Notes: generated by a model from the sequence alone, not told the origin. DNA of 64,000 bases from Gymnorhina tibicen (GCA_013399875.1 VXAZ01001050.1:404301-468300), one strand, 5' to 3'; shown: positions 1-13,716, numbered from the stretch's first letter. Translations and numbers: made by a program.

Positions 1-1846
1 TGGCTTTCTGTAATAGATTTTAAAATCCTCAGTACCCTTTATCTTCCATCTATGATGGCAACAGTAAGTTTAAAAGCCATAAAAAAAAAAAAGTCTACAT
101 ATTAAAACCTTTACCCATCTCACTGTAAGATATTTTTTCTAGCCTGCAAAACAATTTCTATGGATTTAGTTACCTCATCCTCAACTCTTAGCCTCCTTTC
201 AAGGTTGTGAATAGTGAAACCTCACACAGTTTTCTAATATCAGCCTTACCAAAGTTGTATGTGGGTATTGCCCCTGCATTTTCTATTTAAATTTTTTTAC
301 ATCAGTAAAAAAAGTCCTCTAAAAAATATTAGCCCATTCATCAGTTTAGTGTTTTGACATTATACAACAAAAAACTCAAACCCTTAAGAAATTTTCATAA
401 GCAAATAAGTAGAAAATATCAAAATAGTCACAAAAGTCCACCTTATTATTTGTCAGAAATCTGTTTAGAAGCATGGTTTACTTCCTGCAGATCTTTTGAG
501 GCAGAGCAAGTCCTTTAAGGAGAAGCTAGGCTCATAACTCCACAGCTGCCACAGCTGCCTGGTTCAGATATGCCTGCCCTGAGTTTGCATTAGCTGCCAG
601 AAGAACAAACAGAGAGAAATCATTTGGGTAAAATTCCCTACTTTTCTCAAAATGTAGCTTCCTAGTCAGAGAGGTGAGGACAAAGATAAAAAAAAGGAAA
701 CTTGGCTTTGACTGGAATTTAGTATATACTTTTCTTGGAATAATTTAAGCAACACAATCATATTTCAGATGATTTTCCGTGTAGGTAAAATTTGAGAATA
801 GGGTGGATAACCCAACAAATTTCATCACTGAGGGTCTTAGATCAATACACTGACATTTATTCCTGGGTTAGAGGAAATATTTTCCTTTGAAACTCTGACA
901 GAGATGCTGAAACCTGCCTGAAAGGACAATTTCAGGAAATTAACATTAGGATCTATTTTAAAAAATTATTAAATCCTAGTATTTCTATGATTAAGGTACA
1001 TATCTGTAACCAATAGTTTGGGCTTCAACCAGCCTTGATGAGATTTTATGAGGTGACAAAGACAGAAGCTCTTTGTCATGTTTTAAAATTCTATAAGGAC
1101 TGAGTCCATTTAATTAAATGGAAGGAAAAAAGCAACTCTTCAATCTCTTCTCTCCCTCTCAAGTCCTGTTACAAGTCTATGGTAAGACACTAATGACATA
1201 ATTCACCACCACGAGCCCGCTGCAATAAACCAGACACATCATTCCAGTGTGGCAAAGTATAGCATCTCTCTTCTTATTAACATCAGCTCTGTTTCTTGTT
1301 TCATCACAGGAAAAAAACCTCCCCTGCTAAAGAACTGCTGTAAGACTTGAAAATAACTGACTTCAAACTGAGAGAAGCTTAGCACAGCTATTAGTGGCAG
1401 GCTCTCTTTTGACTCACTTGGTAAACCTGCTTTCTGTATACCCCCAGGGTTCTGGTTCAAGGACTGGCTGAGTGCACACACAGCAAGTTCACTTACCAGA
1501 TTTAATCTGTCAGATGCAAACAGCTGTCATACCCATCTGTGGGACATGCTGAAAGGGTGGAGAGATCAAAACCTGAGATTCCCTGTGAGTTTTCAGGATT
1601 AACAGTCCCTGAAGCACCAGAGATCTGAATGAACAAATCTAAGTGAGCACAGGGTGAATCCAGGTAATTTGGCAGGTCTGAGATAGGTGTATGGTAGGAA
1701 ATATTGCAGGGCAAGAGTACTATTTACGCTTTTCTCTCAAAAGTGAGTGTCAAAATTGTTCATTTTCCCATTGTGCTTTCTGTTCACCTTTAGCAGCTGG
1801 CCAGGCAGTTGTCTCGGTGTCACTGCTGTTGTGCTGTGCTGTCCGT

Positions 1847-1871
1847 AGGAATGCTCCTTGGCAGCATTCCT
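1847..1871. repeat. Short perfect inverted repeat (hairpin)
   Basis: The left arm AGGAATGCT (1847-1855) is exactly complementary to the right arm AGCATTCCT (1863-1871), separated by a 7-nt loop. Pairing does not continue beyond 9 bp, so it is too short for a microRNA precursor. It may be chance or a small structured element. Confidence 0.6.
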
Positions 1872-3433
1872 TTGACCATCTCTGACACTTTTGTCATAAA
1901 GCATACTCAGTCCCTCCCTACTGTTGCTAAGCTAATTAATGCAGGACGGTTAAGACTAAGACTTATACTTTGCCTCCTTTCCCTCATATCTGACTCCTGA
2001 GCTTTCAGCCCATCTTGTCAATATCTCAGCTTGACTGAGTCTCTACCTTAGAATTTTTACTGTGGGGAAGAAAGTATACATTGACATTCATTAAGAATTT
2101 GCATTCAGATGGATAAATGTTTTTTTGATTTTCCTGTCTTCAGATATGGTTGATTTACTGCAGAAAGCTTAAAAAAGTGAGTCATAGAACATTTTTTTTA
2201 AAGTTTTTGAAGACCTCAAGTCTGAAAAGAAGTAATAATACTAAAGAGAGTGTTCCTAATAACTAAAGATACAATGCTAGTTAAATTTATGTTTGGAGAG
2301 AAAGATCAACACAGTTTGTTTGTATAGCTGAGTTGAAATTCCTTTGCAACTACTGAAGGCACTTCAATTACAGTCATTGCAAAAAGGGGATAAATGCATG
2401 TAGCCTGTCTTATTTGAGATAGGTATCACATATGCTCACGCAAAGGAAAAATAAATCAGAAGAATTTACTTCATATTTGAAAACAAAATCTTTTTAAAAG
2501 GTAACCCTTTTTTAACACATCTAAGACACTAAACATCACATTATGAATTCAACCCCAATCTTATCATTCTTTGTAAAGGCAAGGAGCATACTTGAACTTA
2601 ACTGCAGGCCAATAAGTTTAAAAAAAGAGAAAAAAAACCTTTAAGCAAGGTCAAATGCTTCTACTGAGTAACTTCTAATAAATCAAAGCCATAATGTTTT
2701 AATCTTCAAGTATGCACTGTTAGTTATTTGCAATCTTAATCAGTCTTTCTTTTTAAAGAACTTTGAAAGTTTTGAACAATGACACAAAATTAGGGCTGTG
2801 ATGAGCAGTTCCCCAGAGTTTTGAGTTTTGTGTTTTGTTCAGAAAGTCCTTCAAAACTTGCAAACTAATTAGAGTTCCTAAGGAAGCAGCATTCTTTTGT
2901 GGATAGTAATTGGAATGTCAGTCACAAAAAGCAAGGGTATTATGTTATAAGCATAATCAAGTTAACTTTAAACAGGGTAGGGCAGGCATCTCTAACAGTT
3001 TAACCATGGCATTAAAGAAGCCATCGTGAGCTTACAGTCATGATTTATGGGCAGCTTTGAAGCCCACACTCATCTTTGTGTTTATGGGGCTTCTAATGCT
3101 TTAACCAGTTTTAAACTATAACTGAGTATGGACTTGATCCTACTGTGGCTAACACTTCAGTGTCAGTCACGAGACTTGATAAATAACTGATTTTCTCCAT
3201 GAATCTCCATGCCTCTCTAGTCTAGAACGAAGCCCCTGTAAAATTGCTTTAAATGTTACGGATATAAACTATGATAGAATATTCTCAGAACAACTGAGGG
3301 GAAAATAAGATTTTGTAGCACAAGGAACAAACACAACTGGGTATGGCTTGTGTTCTGCGCAAAAATTTCAACCAGTCACTGGTTAGCAACATATCTGCTC
3401 TGCCTTCTTGCTTTAATAAGCCTTGTTGAGAAT

Positions 3434-3459
3434 AGCATAAAGCGTAAGCATAAAGCGTA
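3434..3459. repeat. 13-bp tandem duplication
   Basis: The unit AGCATAAAGCGTA occurs twice head to tail without mismatch (3434-3446 and 3447-3459). It looks like a small replication-slippage or local duplication event in otherwise unique DNA. Confidence 0.85.
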
Positions 3460-5484
3460 AGTATTTGAGGCATTTCTTACAGTTTAATTTCTCCAGTATA
3501 TAGAACATGTCTGATGCATAAAACAAATCCCATCTCAGCCAAAAGATATTAACAAAGATTATGAAAACCCTATATGACTACAATGAGTTCTGAATCAGTC
3601 CTGTAAAACCATGTTAACAAAACATTAGGTCATATGTAACCTGTGCTTTCTCTACATATATGTTGCAGTTTTAAAAATGAGTCACAAAAAGCAAGTACAG
3701 CAAATACAGCACTTGTCAAGCAAGACTCTTACTCATTTTCGTTGGCTTGATATCCAAGATTTCCTACTCTTCTCTCATCTACCCTCAACCAATATAAACA
3801 AAAGGACAGACTAATATTTACGTTCCTCAGACGATCAAACAGACCAAACAAAACCTCCCAACGACCCTTGTGCACTCATTTTATAGAGCACAACAGATGT
3901 CCAAAACAGCTGACAAGACAGGAAAATGTTAACACTAAGACTGTAACAAGTCCAGTAGAATTTTGCTGGTCACAGGCTGCTCAGCAAGCGAGTTCAGGGA
4001 GTTAACAGCAAAACTGCTGCATATATTTAAACCTTGCACTGTAGGTCATGTAAACATTCCTTCCATGGAAACTGTGTTGGGAATGTAGAAACTCTCTGAC
4101 CCTGCTGTGTCTTCCCTATAAGGTTTATCATAATGCTGTGACATAACTACATACTGTATCTGTCAAAAAGATGGCATCTTGCTGTTTAAGAAAACCAAGT
4201 TTGTGTTTATCAATGGAATCTGGAGAAAAGCAATAACACAGTCCTGTGCCATTGGAAATATTTCCATTGATCCTGACATTTTTTAAAACAAATTGTCATT
4301 TGAAAGTGAATGTAAACTGTAAGATGGTAACCGTTCTTTTCTAACAGTAATAAAAGCGGTATGGAATCGAATAGGCATACATGGTCTTGGGGAGCTTAAA
4401 TCTCAAACTTCTCAGATGGAATACTACTGCTTCCACAGATACTCAGGAAAAGAAATAGTAACGTTTAATTGTATGTATCATTTCTTTGCCTTTTTCATAT
4501 TATTCAGAGGCAGGGAATTTGGAGATTATACTACAGCATTCTAGTAATTTCATGGCAGTCCTAAAGCAATATGTCATTGTCAGACACTTTATCTGTCACT
4601 TGCACTCTTGCCTGTAGACAGCAGTGGCCTTCTGGGAGATTTCATGGTGATTTTTTTTTTCCAGGCTGCAGCAGGTGTGAAGTCACCACAACTCTATTAG
4701 CTCCACTGTGGCAATGAAAGAACATTATTATAATAGAATTGGATGTCTACTCATTACTAGGGAAGCGACTTGCTCCAGGACTTGCCCTCTTTCTATGTAA
4801 GGCCACACTTTCCTGCCAGCTCTTTTTCAGAAGAGGCCTCAAAAATGAAGACATCAAACACTCAGCTGGAATCCAACTGCATTCCACCCTGCTATCCTCA
4901 CAGACTGGACCTGAAAAGCCTGTCTTCTCTTATTTCAGTCTTGACAAAAGCAGGACAATGGGTGGCTATTGGTAAAGTCTTTTTCTTGCAGTTAAGAGCC
5001 AAAAGCATTATCCCAGGAATCTCCATTCACATGAAGATAATGCACAGTCACTCTCTCCTTGTTTAGATTACAGCTCAGCCTATCTCAGACCACCTCTTAT
5101 TTTCTTTCTTGCTTTTTAATCCTTGGCTTTACATACTGAGCTATCCAACAACTGAACAAACTAAATAGGAAAATAATTGTGGTAAGTCTAAGAGCATCGA
5201 AGTCTTAGAAAAAGATGCCTTGCCTTTTCCTCCTCAGCCCTAAGCTATATTGGTGGGAAGGAACTTCCAAACAGACATAAGACCGCTGACTGAGCTTCTG
5301 GAGCCTGGAAGGGGTCAATCTATTCTGTGGAGAATCATCTATCCTTCAAGGGTAAATGGAGCTGATCACAAATCTTCTAAGCACTCAGTCTCTAAATGGG
5401 CTTTCTTGCGCACAAGTCTGCATTTACACGAGGTTATTACTATAACAAAATCCTTCGATAATGTTTAAGAATTTCAGCTTCTAA

Positions 5485-5540
5485 TGGTTTTTTTGGTTTG
5501 TGGTTGGGGTTTTTTGGTTTTGTTTTTTTCTTATTTGTTT
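5485..5540. repeat. G/T-rich low-complexity tract
   Basis: The strand is composed almost entirely of T and G, with T runs interrupted by GG or GGGG. It carries no coding potential. It could be the remnant of a decayed A-rich tail in reverse orientation or a simple-sequence expansion, and no adjacent retroposon body is recognisable. Confidence 0.6.
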
Positions 5541-7204
5541 TAATAAGAATAAAGAAAATGTTAGGAGTTTCAGAAGAAAACTTTTCTTTTGCTGACATTC
5601 TCTCTAAAAGGAAGAAAAGGAGGCATGGTTATGACTAAGGAAAGTTTACTTGAAGAAAATCTTTCTTCTTTAGCAAAAATGTAAACCATGTGGAGTGTAT
5701 ATGAAAGAGAATTCTTATATGGATATGTCTTCATGTCTTTAAATCAAATATTTCAGCTAGCAGTGTTTTCCTTTACTGATTCCTCTTCTCCTTCCAGTCC
5801 CTATCCTGTCACCAACAACAGCAATGGAAAAGTACTAAAAGTCTTGAAGTTTCATTTTGTATAACAGTTTGTGTCTTACTCCAAGAAACAAATTCTGTAG
5901 AGATTTATTTCCTTCCTCTACTCCATCCTCTGTTTCCATGCCTTATACATAGCTTTGACAGGCTTCTCTTTGACTGCCACATGGATTGGACTAAATTCTG
6001 TCCTCTTACTGAAAGCTGAATGGATCTAGGACCTACAAATTTTCCAAAAGTGTCCTCAGGATGCAATAGCTGCTGAAACAATGAACTTGCTGAAACGTTT
6101 CCCAGTGTCCTCTGTGAGCCTAACTCCACCAATCTGCCAGACCCATCCAGAGAGTTATTCTTATACATCCTTGTATTTGGCTATGTACAAATATATGTGC
6201 CAGATACGCTTGATTCACATCACTGCTCGGTGCAGACAAATAATTACAGTTGCAACCTACCTAGGCAGCTAAGCAGACTTAGTTCAAAATCTGAGAAACT
6301 TCTCTAACAGCAATGTTAGAAACTAACTTTGTTTCACCATTTGCCTCTCAAAACCGAAACCATGTAGGAATACACTTCCTGTTTAGTAAGTATATTATCA
6401 TCTGCCTACTCATGTTAAGACAGAGAAGATTGAAGAAGGGGCTTTTCTTTCCCATGGGAAGTTGTTCTAGTAAACTCTTTTTGAAGAATAATTACAGTAA
6501 TTAACATGGCCAGCTTTGTTAGAGTCATGTCTCCTTAGGAGAGGAGAGTTTTCTCTTTGGAGATTTTTGTCAGGACGTGAGGATTACAGCTGTCAGGAGT
6601 GATGTTTCTCTTGAAGAATAGCTATCCTGGATACAGACCATTTAATGTTTTAAAGGTATGAATGGAAGGCAAGATCCAAAACAAGATTTAGGTCTCTAAG
6701 TCTGCAAAACCAACACTTATCCTGTTCAGGGAGTGTATTTTTGCCTCACAAATTGCTCAGGCACTTAAGATTCTGCTACAAATCAGACCCTGAAGCATTT
6801 GCCTCTTATCTGATGTGAGTACCTTGGTGTTCACCAGCTGCTTAAGCTGCCTAAGATGGACAAGTTCTTCAGCCTTGTGCCCAGCATAGGCTCTGGGCTA
6901 GCAGGACTAACACACTCCAGCAATACAAAATGCAGCAGCCACGGTAAAATTCACGCAAAGGATAAGACTAGAGGAGGAAGCCCAATGTCAGTGTAGGAAT
7001 TCTTTGTACCTGTCTAGCAGCTGACATGATCCTCTGGGATGCAGGAATAACTCAGTTCCTTCCTTGGCACATGGGATTACAAATTCTCAATTTTCACTCT
7101 GAAAACAGTGCAAAAATGACATTAAAAAGAGTTACCAATATCCAATTTTATAGACATTCCAAGCCCAGCTTGTGTTTGACAGCTGTTTCACTTAAAGTAT
7201 AAAG

Positions 7205-7575
7205 TAGTCCAGATGCGCTCCCCATCAGGGCCCACAGAGCCTGGGGCGTCCCCAGGGGATACCAATCAGGACCTGCCCCACCACTTCAACCAGGAAGGCT
7301 GATGAAACTGAAGGAAGCTGATGAAACCAGAACAGCCACAGCCATGGTCACCAGGCATCTACCTGGAGTCAGGGTGGGCCGAGAATGGCCCAGGCTGAGG
7401 AACTGAAAATGGGACTGGCTCAGCAGGGCCCATGGCTTGGCAGGGAAGGGCTACGGGGAGCTGGAGACCAGTCCTGCTGCAGCATTTCAGGTTCAGGGGC
7501 TGGCAGTCCAGGCTGCCTGAAGTGGGGTCCTGAGTCATGAGCAGGGTGGGACAGCCCTTGAGACGGGCTGGGAAG
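7205..7575. other. Isolated GC-rich, CpG-poor block
   Basis: This block stands out sharply from the AT-rich flanks by its G and C content, with many CAGG, GGGC and CCAG words. CpG dinucleotides are few, so it is not a classic CpG island. It contains an imperfect tandem repeat around 7295-7330 (the words GAAGGCTGATGAAACT and GGAAGCTGATGAAACC). I do not recognise the sequence. It could be an unannotated retroelement fragment such as an LTR, an old GC-rich insertion, or a decayed promoter. No long open frame supports a coding exon. Confidence 0.55.
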
Positions 7576-7619
7576 GGACAGTCCCATTAGTGCTTTTGCC
7601 TTGCCATACCTGCAAAGCA

Positions 7620-7629
7620 GCGCATGCGC
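7620..7629. promoter_or_regulatory. Palindromic NRF1-type motif
   Basis: The 10-bp palindrome GCGCATGCGC, embedded in AGCGCATGCGCAG, matches the established NRF1 consensus core. It holds two CpGs in a CpG-depleted neighbourhood and lies 45 bp beyond the GC-rich block. That position is compatible with a promoter or enhancer role, but the link is inferred. Confidence 0.4.
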
Positions 7630-10600
7630 AGATAAGAAATGGCTTTTTCTCCTCAGGCTTTATTGGTAATGGAATATTTCTGGCAAATCTGAGAGTTTTT
7701 CCATCTCTATTGTAAAAGTCCTGATTATGGGATATAGAGCTATGTCTTCCCTACTCTCTCCTGTGACCCTTCCTTCCTTGACTGAAGAGTTTTAGTTGGC
7801 AGTGTTCAGGGCATGGCAAACTAGGTAGAATATGCTAAATTATCCTTCTGCAGCTGGTTTCACATCCTCAGGCCTAGCTGCATGGAATATTGCAACTCCC
7901 TTCTTTCACCGAGAATTTTCTCTGTATTTACTTATCAGGCAGTAGTTGTCAGTCAGCCACTCCCTTCTTTTCTCATACTGCTTTTCTGTAAGTATGTGTT
8001 GGCCGATTCTGCTCAGGGGCATGATTTAAATGTCTGAGCTGCGAAGAGATCTGCATTTTCAGAAGGGATTTTCAGTTTCCCATGGGTATCTTATTGAAGG
8101 CTACAGCTACAGAAGGGTCCAGAAAAGACAGAATTATAGTCATGGCTTTTTTGTCTCACCTGGTCATATCTCTGCTTAATGTATTTTATCAGCTGCTTGT
8201 TTCACTCTTAGGTACCTAGCAACAATCCTACAACATACAGGCAGCTTGAAACCCTAACTCAGTGCTTATAATTTGAGGCTTTAAACTGTTATATGTCCAA
8301 GCACTTTTGCACTGTCAATATTCAGACTTGACAACAGATGGGTTATATTTTGCTGTTTGTGTAACTGTTCTTCCATTTTTATTGTAGTCATATGTTTACT
8401 GTTGACAGACAATAACAAAAGAAAACTCATGTTGCTACTTGCTTATAGGCAAATTGGATTCATATTTCAAAATATTCTAGAATAAGTAAAATCCTTTCAA
8501 ATTTAAAAAATAGAAAGGAAAATCACCATGGAATAGCACAGACTGTGAGTGTGCCATTAGGAACAATACAAAAACAGAAAGGGAAAATATAGTTGAATAA
8601 ACGGGACTCAAAACTGGGGTTCTCAATTCCATTCTAGGTGTGCATTAAATGGTTTACTCTCTTAGGGTCCTAACTCTACAATAAATGTGGCTTTTTGCAC
8701 TAAACTAAATGTTCAACATTAGACTAATATTTTACAGTAGTTTCAGTTCTATCTTTGGAAATCAAATCCCTGTAGCCCTGGCTGAATATTGAAAGACATT
8801 TTTCATTGATGTGTGAATATCTGCAATCGCTCCCTTTCATTTGGTACTTTTTCATCTCTGCAGTATGGTAGCCATGGTAATTAATAGACACTTTAGGTGA
8901 TCTGGTTTTATCAGATTTATATCAGTCAGAGACACGACATATAAGCAAGGTAGACAGTGAAACAGTAAGCTACCAAATATTTCCAGTTGAGTTAATTTGT
9001 ACTGGTTAAAGCTGGTGAATTTTAAAAAAGCCAGTAATTTGTAAAATAAGTTTAAAAATGTGAATGAGAAATGTGAGAAAATCTTGACAATTTTCTCATG
9101 TTCTTCTATCTTTTTTTTCAGATGCACAAAAGATGGAAATTCTACAAGAGATTTGAAAGTAAAGTTTGAATTAATTGCAACTGATATCAGCCTTTTATGA
9201 ATAAATGAAGTATTTTTATTAATTTATGAAATTTAGCATAAGAAATATCTGATAGGCAAAGCTATGAAGGATTTATAACTGAATAACCTGAGAAAGTATG
9301 TGTATATCCTAAAGGCCACTGATGATTCTACTCTGTCTCTCAGCAGAGTTACAAAGAAATGAACTTGAGATCTTCATCCATAAAGATATACCCGTGACAT
9401 TGTGAACAAAGACACTGTTGCTTTCCACTTCAGTTCCTTGTACTGGAACTATCTGGGAATTATTTCACCTAGTGGCATGAACTAGATAGGCAGAGAAGGG
9501 TGAAAAACCCACAACTTCCTACAACAGCCCTGAACGGTAGAAAGGTGTGTTGCTTCAACTAGAAATACTCTTCCTCCTTCAACATAATCTGGCAATGGTG
9601 GAATGTTTTATGGCGTTGTATCCCCTTCATAGAGAAGGCAATCATCTGTTTCAGCAGTGCTATTCAAATCCTAGCAGCAGCTGGAATTAAAAAGCTGCAA
9701 ATAACAATAGTCTGCTATAAAAGATGTCCACAGAATTGAATATTCAGGAATATTTCTGTCCCTGTCTTTTCAGTGTATTTTTTTTATCCTTACTGTTGTT
9801 CATTTATCTACTTTCTTTTCCTGTTTATAGTTCTTCCTTTTTTATCTCTCTTTTTTTTAAAATTATTTTATTAGTTCTTAGTTTACTCTCTCTGAGTTTA
9901 GGGCAGAAGAGACATTTACATAATAATATCTATCATTATAAAGGACATAAATATGGAAAGAAAGCAAAATTTAAAAGCAAAGAAGTAGCAGAAGGTTTTT
10001 AATTTTTCAAATAAAAGTCAAGTTGCTGTTTTCTAATATAACCCATTACTCTGAATACAATAAATTAAAGAAATAAGGCAATTTTAATTTTAGTGAAATT
10101 GCATGAACATTATAAAATTTTCATTTTAACATCTTAACTTTTAATATTTTTTAATGATCTTTTAACATTACCTGAATTATGACTAACATCTGGATCTGAA
10201 GCCATCTAACATAATAATCTAGCAAATGTATCAGGCAAGACACTGAAAGTTTCACTAAAGAAACTGCTTAATTAACCTACCTGTCTGTAGAAGTGCTACG
10301 GACATTTTCAAAGACTCTAATGGATACAGTTTTGTCATAGGCAAAGAACCATTCAAAGTATTAAGGTAGATCTGGGCTACCTTTCACAATTTCCAACTTG
10401 CCCTCCTTCCGATTATTGGCTACTAGGGTAAGCAAATTATCTATTTAACTCAGTGAAATCAAATAACAGTGGTAGATTGACAGGGTTACTGTCAAGTGCA
10501 TGCATAAAAAAAGCTACTATATACACTTTTTTAAAAAGAAAAATTTCTTAATACATGTACGCTCTTAGTAGGTGTTCACGTCCTCGTCATGTTAATCCAT

Positions 10601-12715
10601 GAAGACTTTAATATAAAGTAACACGTCTTTAAAGAGTCCCTTTGTTTGAATGTAATAATTTCTTTGTAGTCATGACTATTAAGACCACAGATATACCTAA
10701 ATCTACATCTAAAATGAAAAAGATTGTGGGGAAAAAAAGGATATTTTTTGAATAAAGCATCTTAGGAAAAAGTACAATATTTTGAGCAATAAATTATATT
10801 AATAACAGAATATTAATAGCAATCTGTTTGAGAAGTTTGTTTTTAATTTGTTTGCAATGGATTAGAAATCCATTTCCTCATGTTATTATTTTTTAATAAA
10901 AACTCTGAATTAATTTCAGAAACTGAATGAATTTTAACAGCATTAACACTCAGAGTCCTAAAGTACCCATGAGAAATATATACTTGTTTAAGCAGTCAGA
11001 ACTAAAATTGCATGAAAAATTAAAAGTAGACTTTCTTCTATTCATTGCAATCCCTCTTGGAAATGCAAATGCAATACTGTCATCATTTGAAGATCTGTTT
11101 CAAATCCACATTACTGCATATTCTTCATGTTTGTGTAGGTATTTAAAAAAGGTAGAAGTAACACCCTTCAAGTTATTCCTTGAATGCCACACTGGGAAGA
11201 ATGAAGTTTACTTGAGCATGGGACATCTTTTGCGAACAATTTCTGCAGTGCACTTTAGATGTAGTTTTTCACTGTTTAACTGATTACAAAAATATATGCT
11301 GCAGTTTGCAGAACTTTGTCATTTTCATAACATTTCTTGAAGCTCAGCCATCCTGTGATAAAAAAGCTGTCAGGAGGCCAGGGGTGGCTGCAGCTCAATG
11401 TTCCCGACAGTTATTTGTGTAGCACACAGAAAACAAATGAGTATGCAGAATTATCTGCTTCATATACATTTACATTTAAATAAACATTTACATTTAAATT
11501 TATATTTTCACCTTTAGACACCTTCCTTTGCAACAAAGTGAATTAGATACAACCATATTTTTCCACTAGCATTTGCTATCTAAATATTGGTGGAAATTCA
11601 GGTCGTAAATGTTGGAGGGAATTTTTTAAATTTTTCTTTTTTCTGAGAGAAAACATTAACCACATATTTCCCAGGGATCTTACAGTGGCTTCTAAAGTAG
11701 TTCTGCTATTATGAGTAGAATTTTCTGCTTGAAATTCTGTTCTAACAGTAACAAAATGGCCTCAGACGTTTAGCAATAAAGCCTGTGTGCTTCCTCATGC
11801 AGCATATTTCCTATCCAAGACACATTTCTCCCTAGTACTCGTTTTCTCCACTTTGATTTGGAAAGAAAATCTTGAAGGATGAATCTTCCTGAACCAAAAT
11901 CCCTTCCTCAGCTTATAATTCCTAATAACATGGAAATTATCACTTTGCTAAAGTTCAGCAAACCAGTTGCTGACTGAAAGTACTCTCTAACCTTTTGTTA
12001 GTTAATGTAATCTATAATAATTCTTCCCAATGTTACCTGAGTGTCATCAAGCTCTCACTGACAGAGCCTGCATTTCTTGTTGTTATAAACTGACAGTATC
12101 AGGCGTTCTGAATTAGTTAATATCACATGAACGGTATTTATGTAAATTTTACATGCGTGCACACACACATAGATAATAGCTAGGCAGCCGGTTTGCTGGT
12201 ATGCTTCACTGCTTATCGTGCTGATTATAATCATCTCATTGCTACCTTATTCTTCCTCCATCTGTTTGTTGCATCCATCTGGTGTCTATCGTCTTATAAT
12301 GAGATTGCAAGTTCTTTGTGGTGGGGAGAATTTCCTTGTTATTTGTTTGTATGCAGTTAGGAAGAACGGTTTGATGCTATTCAAAGTGTTATTGTGGTTT
12401 AGATGATGGTAATAAGAATGATCTAAATAACTTTTTTTTCCCCCACGCAGAACAGTTTGTAGGAAAGGTTCAGACAGTCATTTCAATACTGGTGTGGTAA
12501 CATGACTAAGGATGAATTGATTTTAGGAAAGATTTATTTGAAAAACATCTCTTTTAAAATGATTTTTCCCATCTTTTCAAGTTCATGTTCTTTCTAGACA
12601 AAAGGAAAATTTAGTATGCAAATAAAACATTTAAAATTCTTCGACTTCAGAGTCCATGCAACAGATGTCTGCTCAGATGATGCAATGAAATTAATTTTTT
12701 TTTCTTTTCCTCTAG
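7630..12715. other. AT-rich unique noncoding sequence
   Basis: I see no recognisable gene or repeat. The longest frame, about 118 codons at 10927-11283 on the plus strand, has no motif or family resemblance and sits in AT-rich DNA where such lengths arise by chance. Long T and A runs are common around 9777-9860. A short CA run occurs near 12165-12177. Confidence 0.65.
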
Positions 12716-13716
12716 ATGTGTCTTTCAGGGGTCTGTGTTGGGACCAGTGTTACTTCCTATCTTTGTTAATGATGTAGACGAGGGGTTGAGTGCACCCTCA
12801 GCAAGTTTTCAGATGGCACCAAGCTTAGTGGTGCAATTGACACACCCAAAGGACAGGATGCCATCTAGAGAGATCTAGACAAGCTCAAGAAGTGGGTCCA
12901 TTGGAATCTTATATGATTTAACAAGACCAAGTGCAATGTGCTGCACTTGGGTCCAGGCAACCCCCAGTATCAACACAGGCTGGGGGATGAACAGATCCAG
13001 AGCAGCCCTGAGGAGAAGGACTTGGGGGTGCTGGTGGGTGAGAGGCTGGACATGACCCAGCAATGAGAACTCACAGCCCAGAAAGCCAAACATGTCCTGG
13101 GCTGCATCCAAAGCAGCGTGGGCAGCAGGGCCAGGGAGGGGATTCTGCCCCTCTGCTCTGCTCTGGTGAGAGCCCACCTGCAGTGGTGCATCCAGCTCTG
13201 GGGTCCCCAATATAGGAAGGACATTGATCAGTTGGACCGAGTCCAGAGGAAGCCACCAAGTTGATTAGAGGGAGGGATTACATCTCCTGTGAGGAAAGGC
13301 TAGGAGAATTGGGATTGTGCATCCTGGAGAAGAGAAGGCTTCAGGGTGACCTTATTGCAGCCTCCCAATGTACCTGAAGAGAACCTATAAGAAAGATGGA
13401 GAGAGACTTTTTACAAGGGCATTTAGTGATAAGATGGAGGCAATATCTTTAAACTGAAAGAGAGTAGGTTTAGATTAGGTATAAGGAAGACATTCTTTAC
13501 TGTGAGGGTGGTGAGGCTCTGGAACAGGTTGACCAGAGAAGTTGTGGAGGCCCTGTCCCTGTGAGTGTTCAAGACCAAGCTGGATGTGGTTTTGAGCAGT
13601 CTGGTGTAGTGGAATGTGTCCCTGCCCATGGCAAGGAGATTGGAGCTAGATAATCTCTAACATGGCTGTTAGATTGGAAGACAGCTTCTAACCTAAGATA
13701 TTCTGTGAATCTATGA
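12716..13716 (+). mobile_element. CR1 LINE, 5'-truncated copy
   Basis: This is the 3' end of a CR1 non-LTR retrotransposon in sense orientation. It begins abruptly inside the reverse-transcriptase region, at the part after the conserved SGVPQG motif, just after a T-rich stretch. It runs through the C-terminal part of ORF2 (hallmark words near 13190-13240 and 13300-13345) and the 3' UTR. It ends with the CR1 tail, a degenerate ATTCTRTGA repeat at 13699-13716. A full CR1 is about 4.5 kb, so roughly the last 1 kb survives, which is the usual result of incomplete target-primed reverse transcription. Stops and indels break the frame throughout. It is closely similar to the copy ending at 57903. 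Confidence 0.93.

Larger units (their letters stand above)
1..7200. other. AT-rich unique noncoding sequence
   Basis: No reading frame here resembles a known protein, and the short ATG-to-stop frames are of the size expected by chance. Visible small features are an A-run near 79-92, a 13-bp perfect tandem duplication at 3434-3459, a 9-bp-arm hairpin at 1847-1871, and a G/T-rich low-complexity tract at about 5485-5540. I recognise no interspersed repeat. The stretch is best read as intergenic or intronic DNA. Confidence 0.7.

Noticed and set aside
10927..11283. 118-codon plus-strand frame
   Set aside because: No recognisable domain, motif or codon pattern; a length reachable by chance in 64 kb of six-frame sequence.
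12875..13259. Overlapping minus-strand frames of 60-111 codons
   Set aside because: They are the antisense of the CR1 3' region; no gene resemblance.
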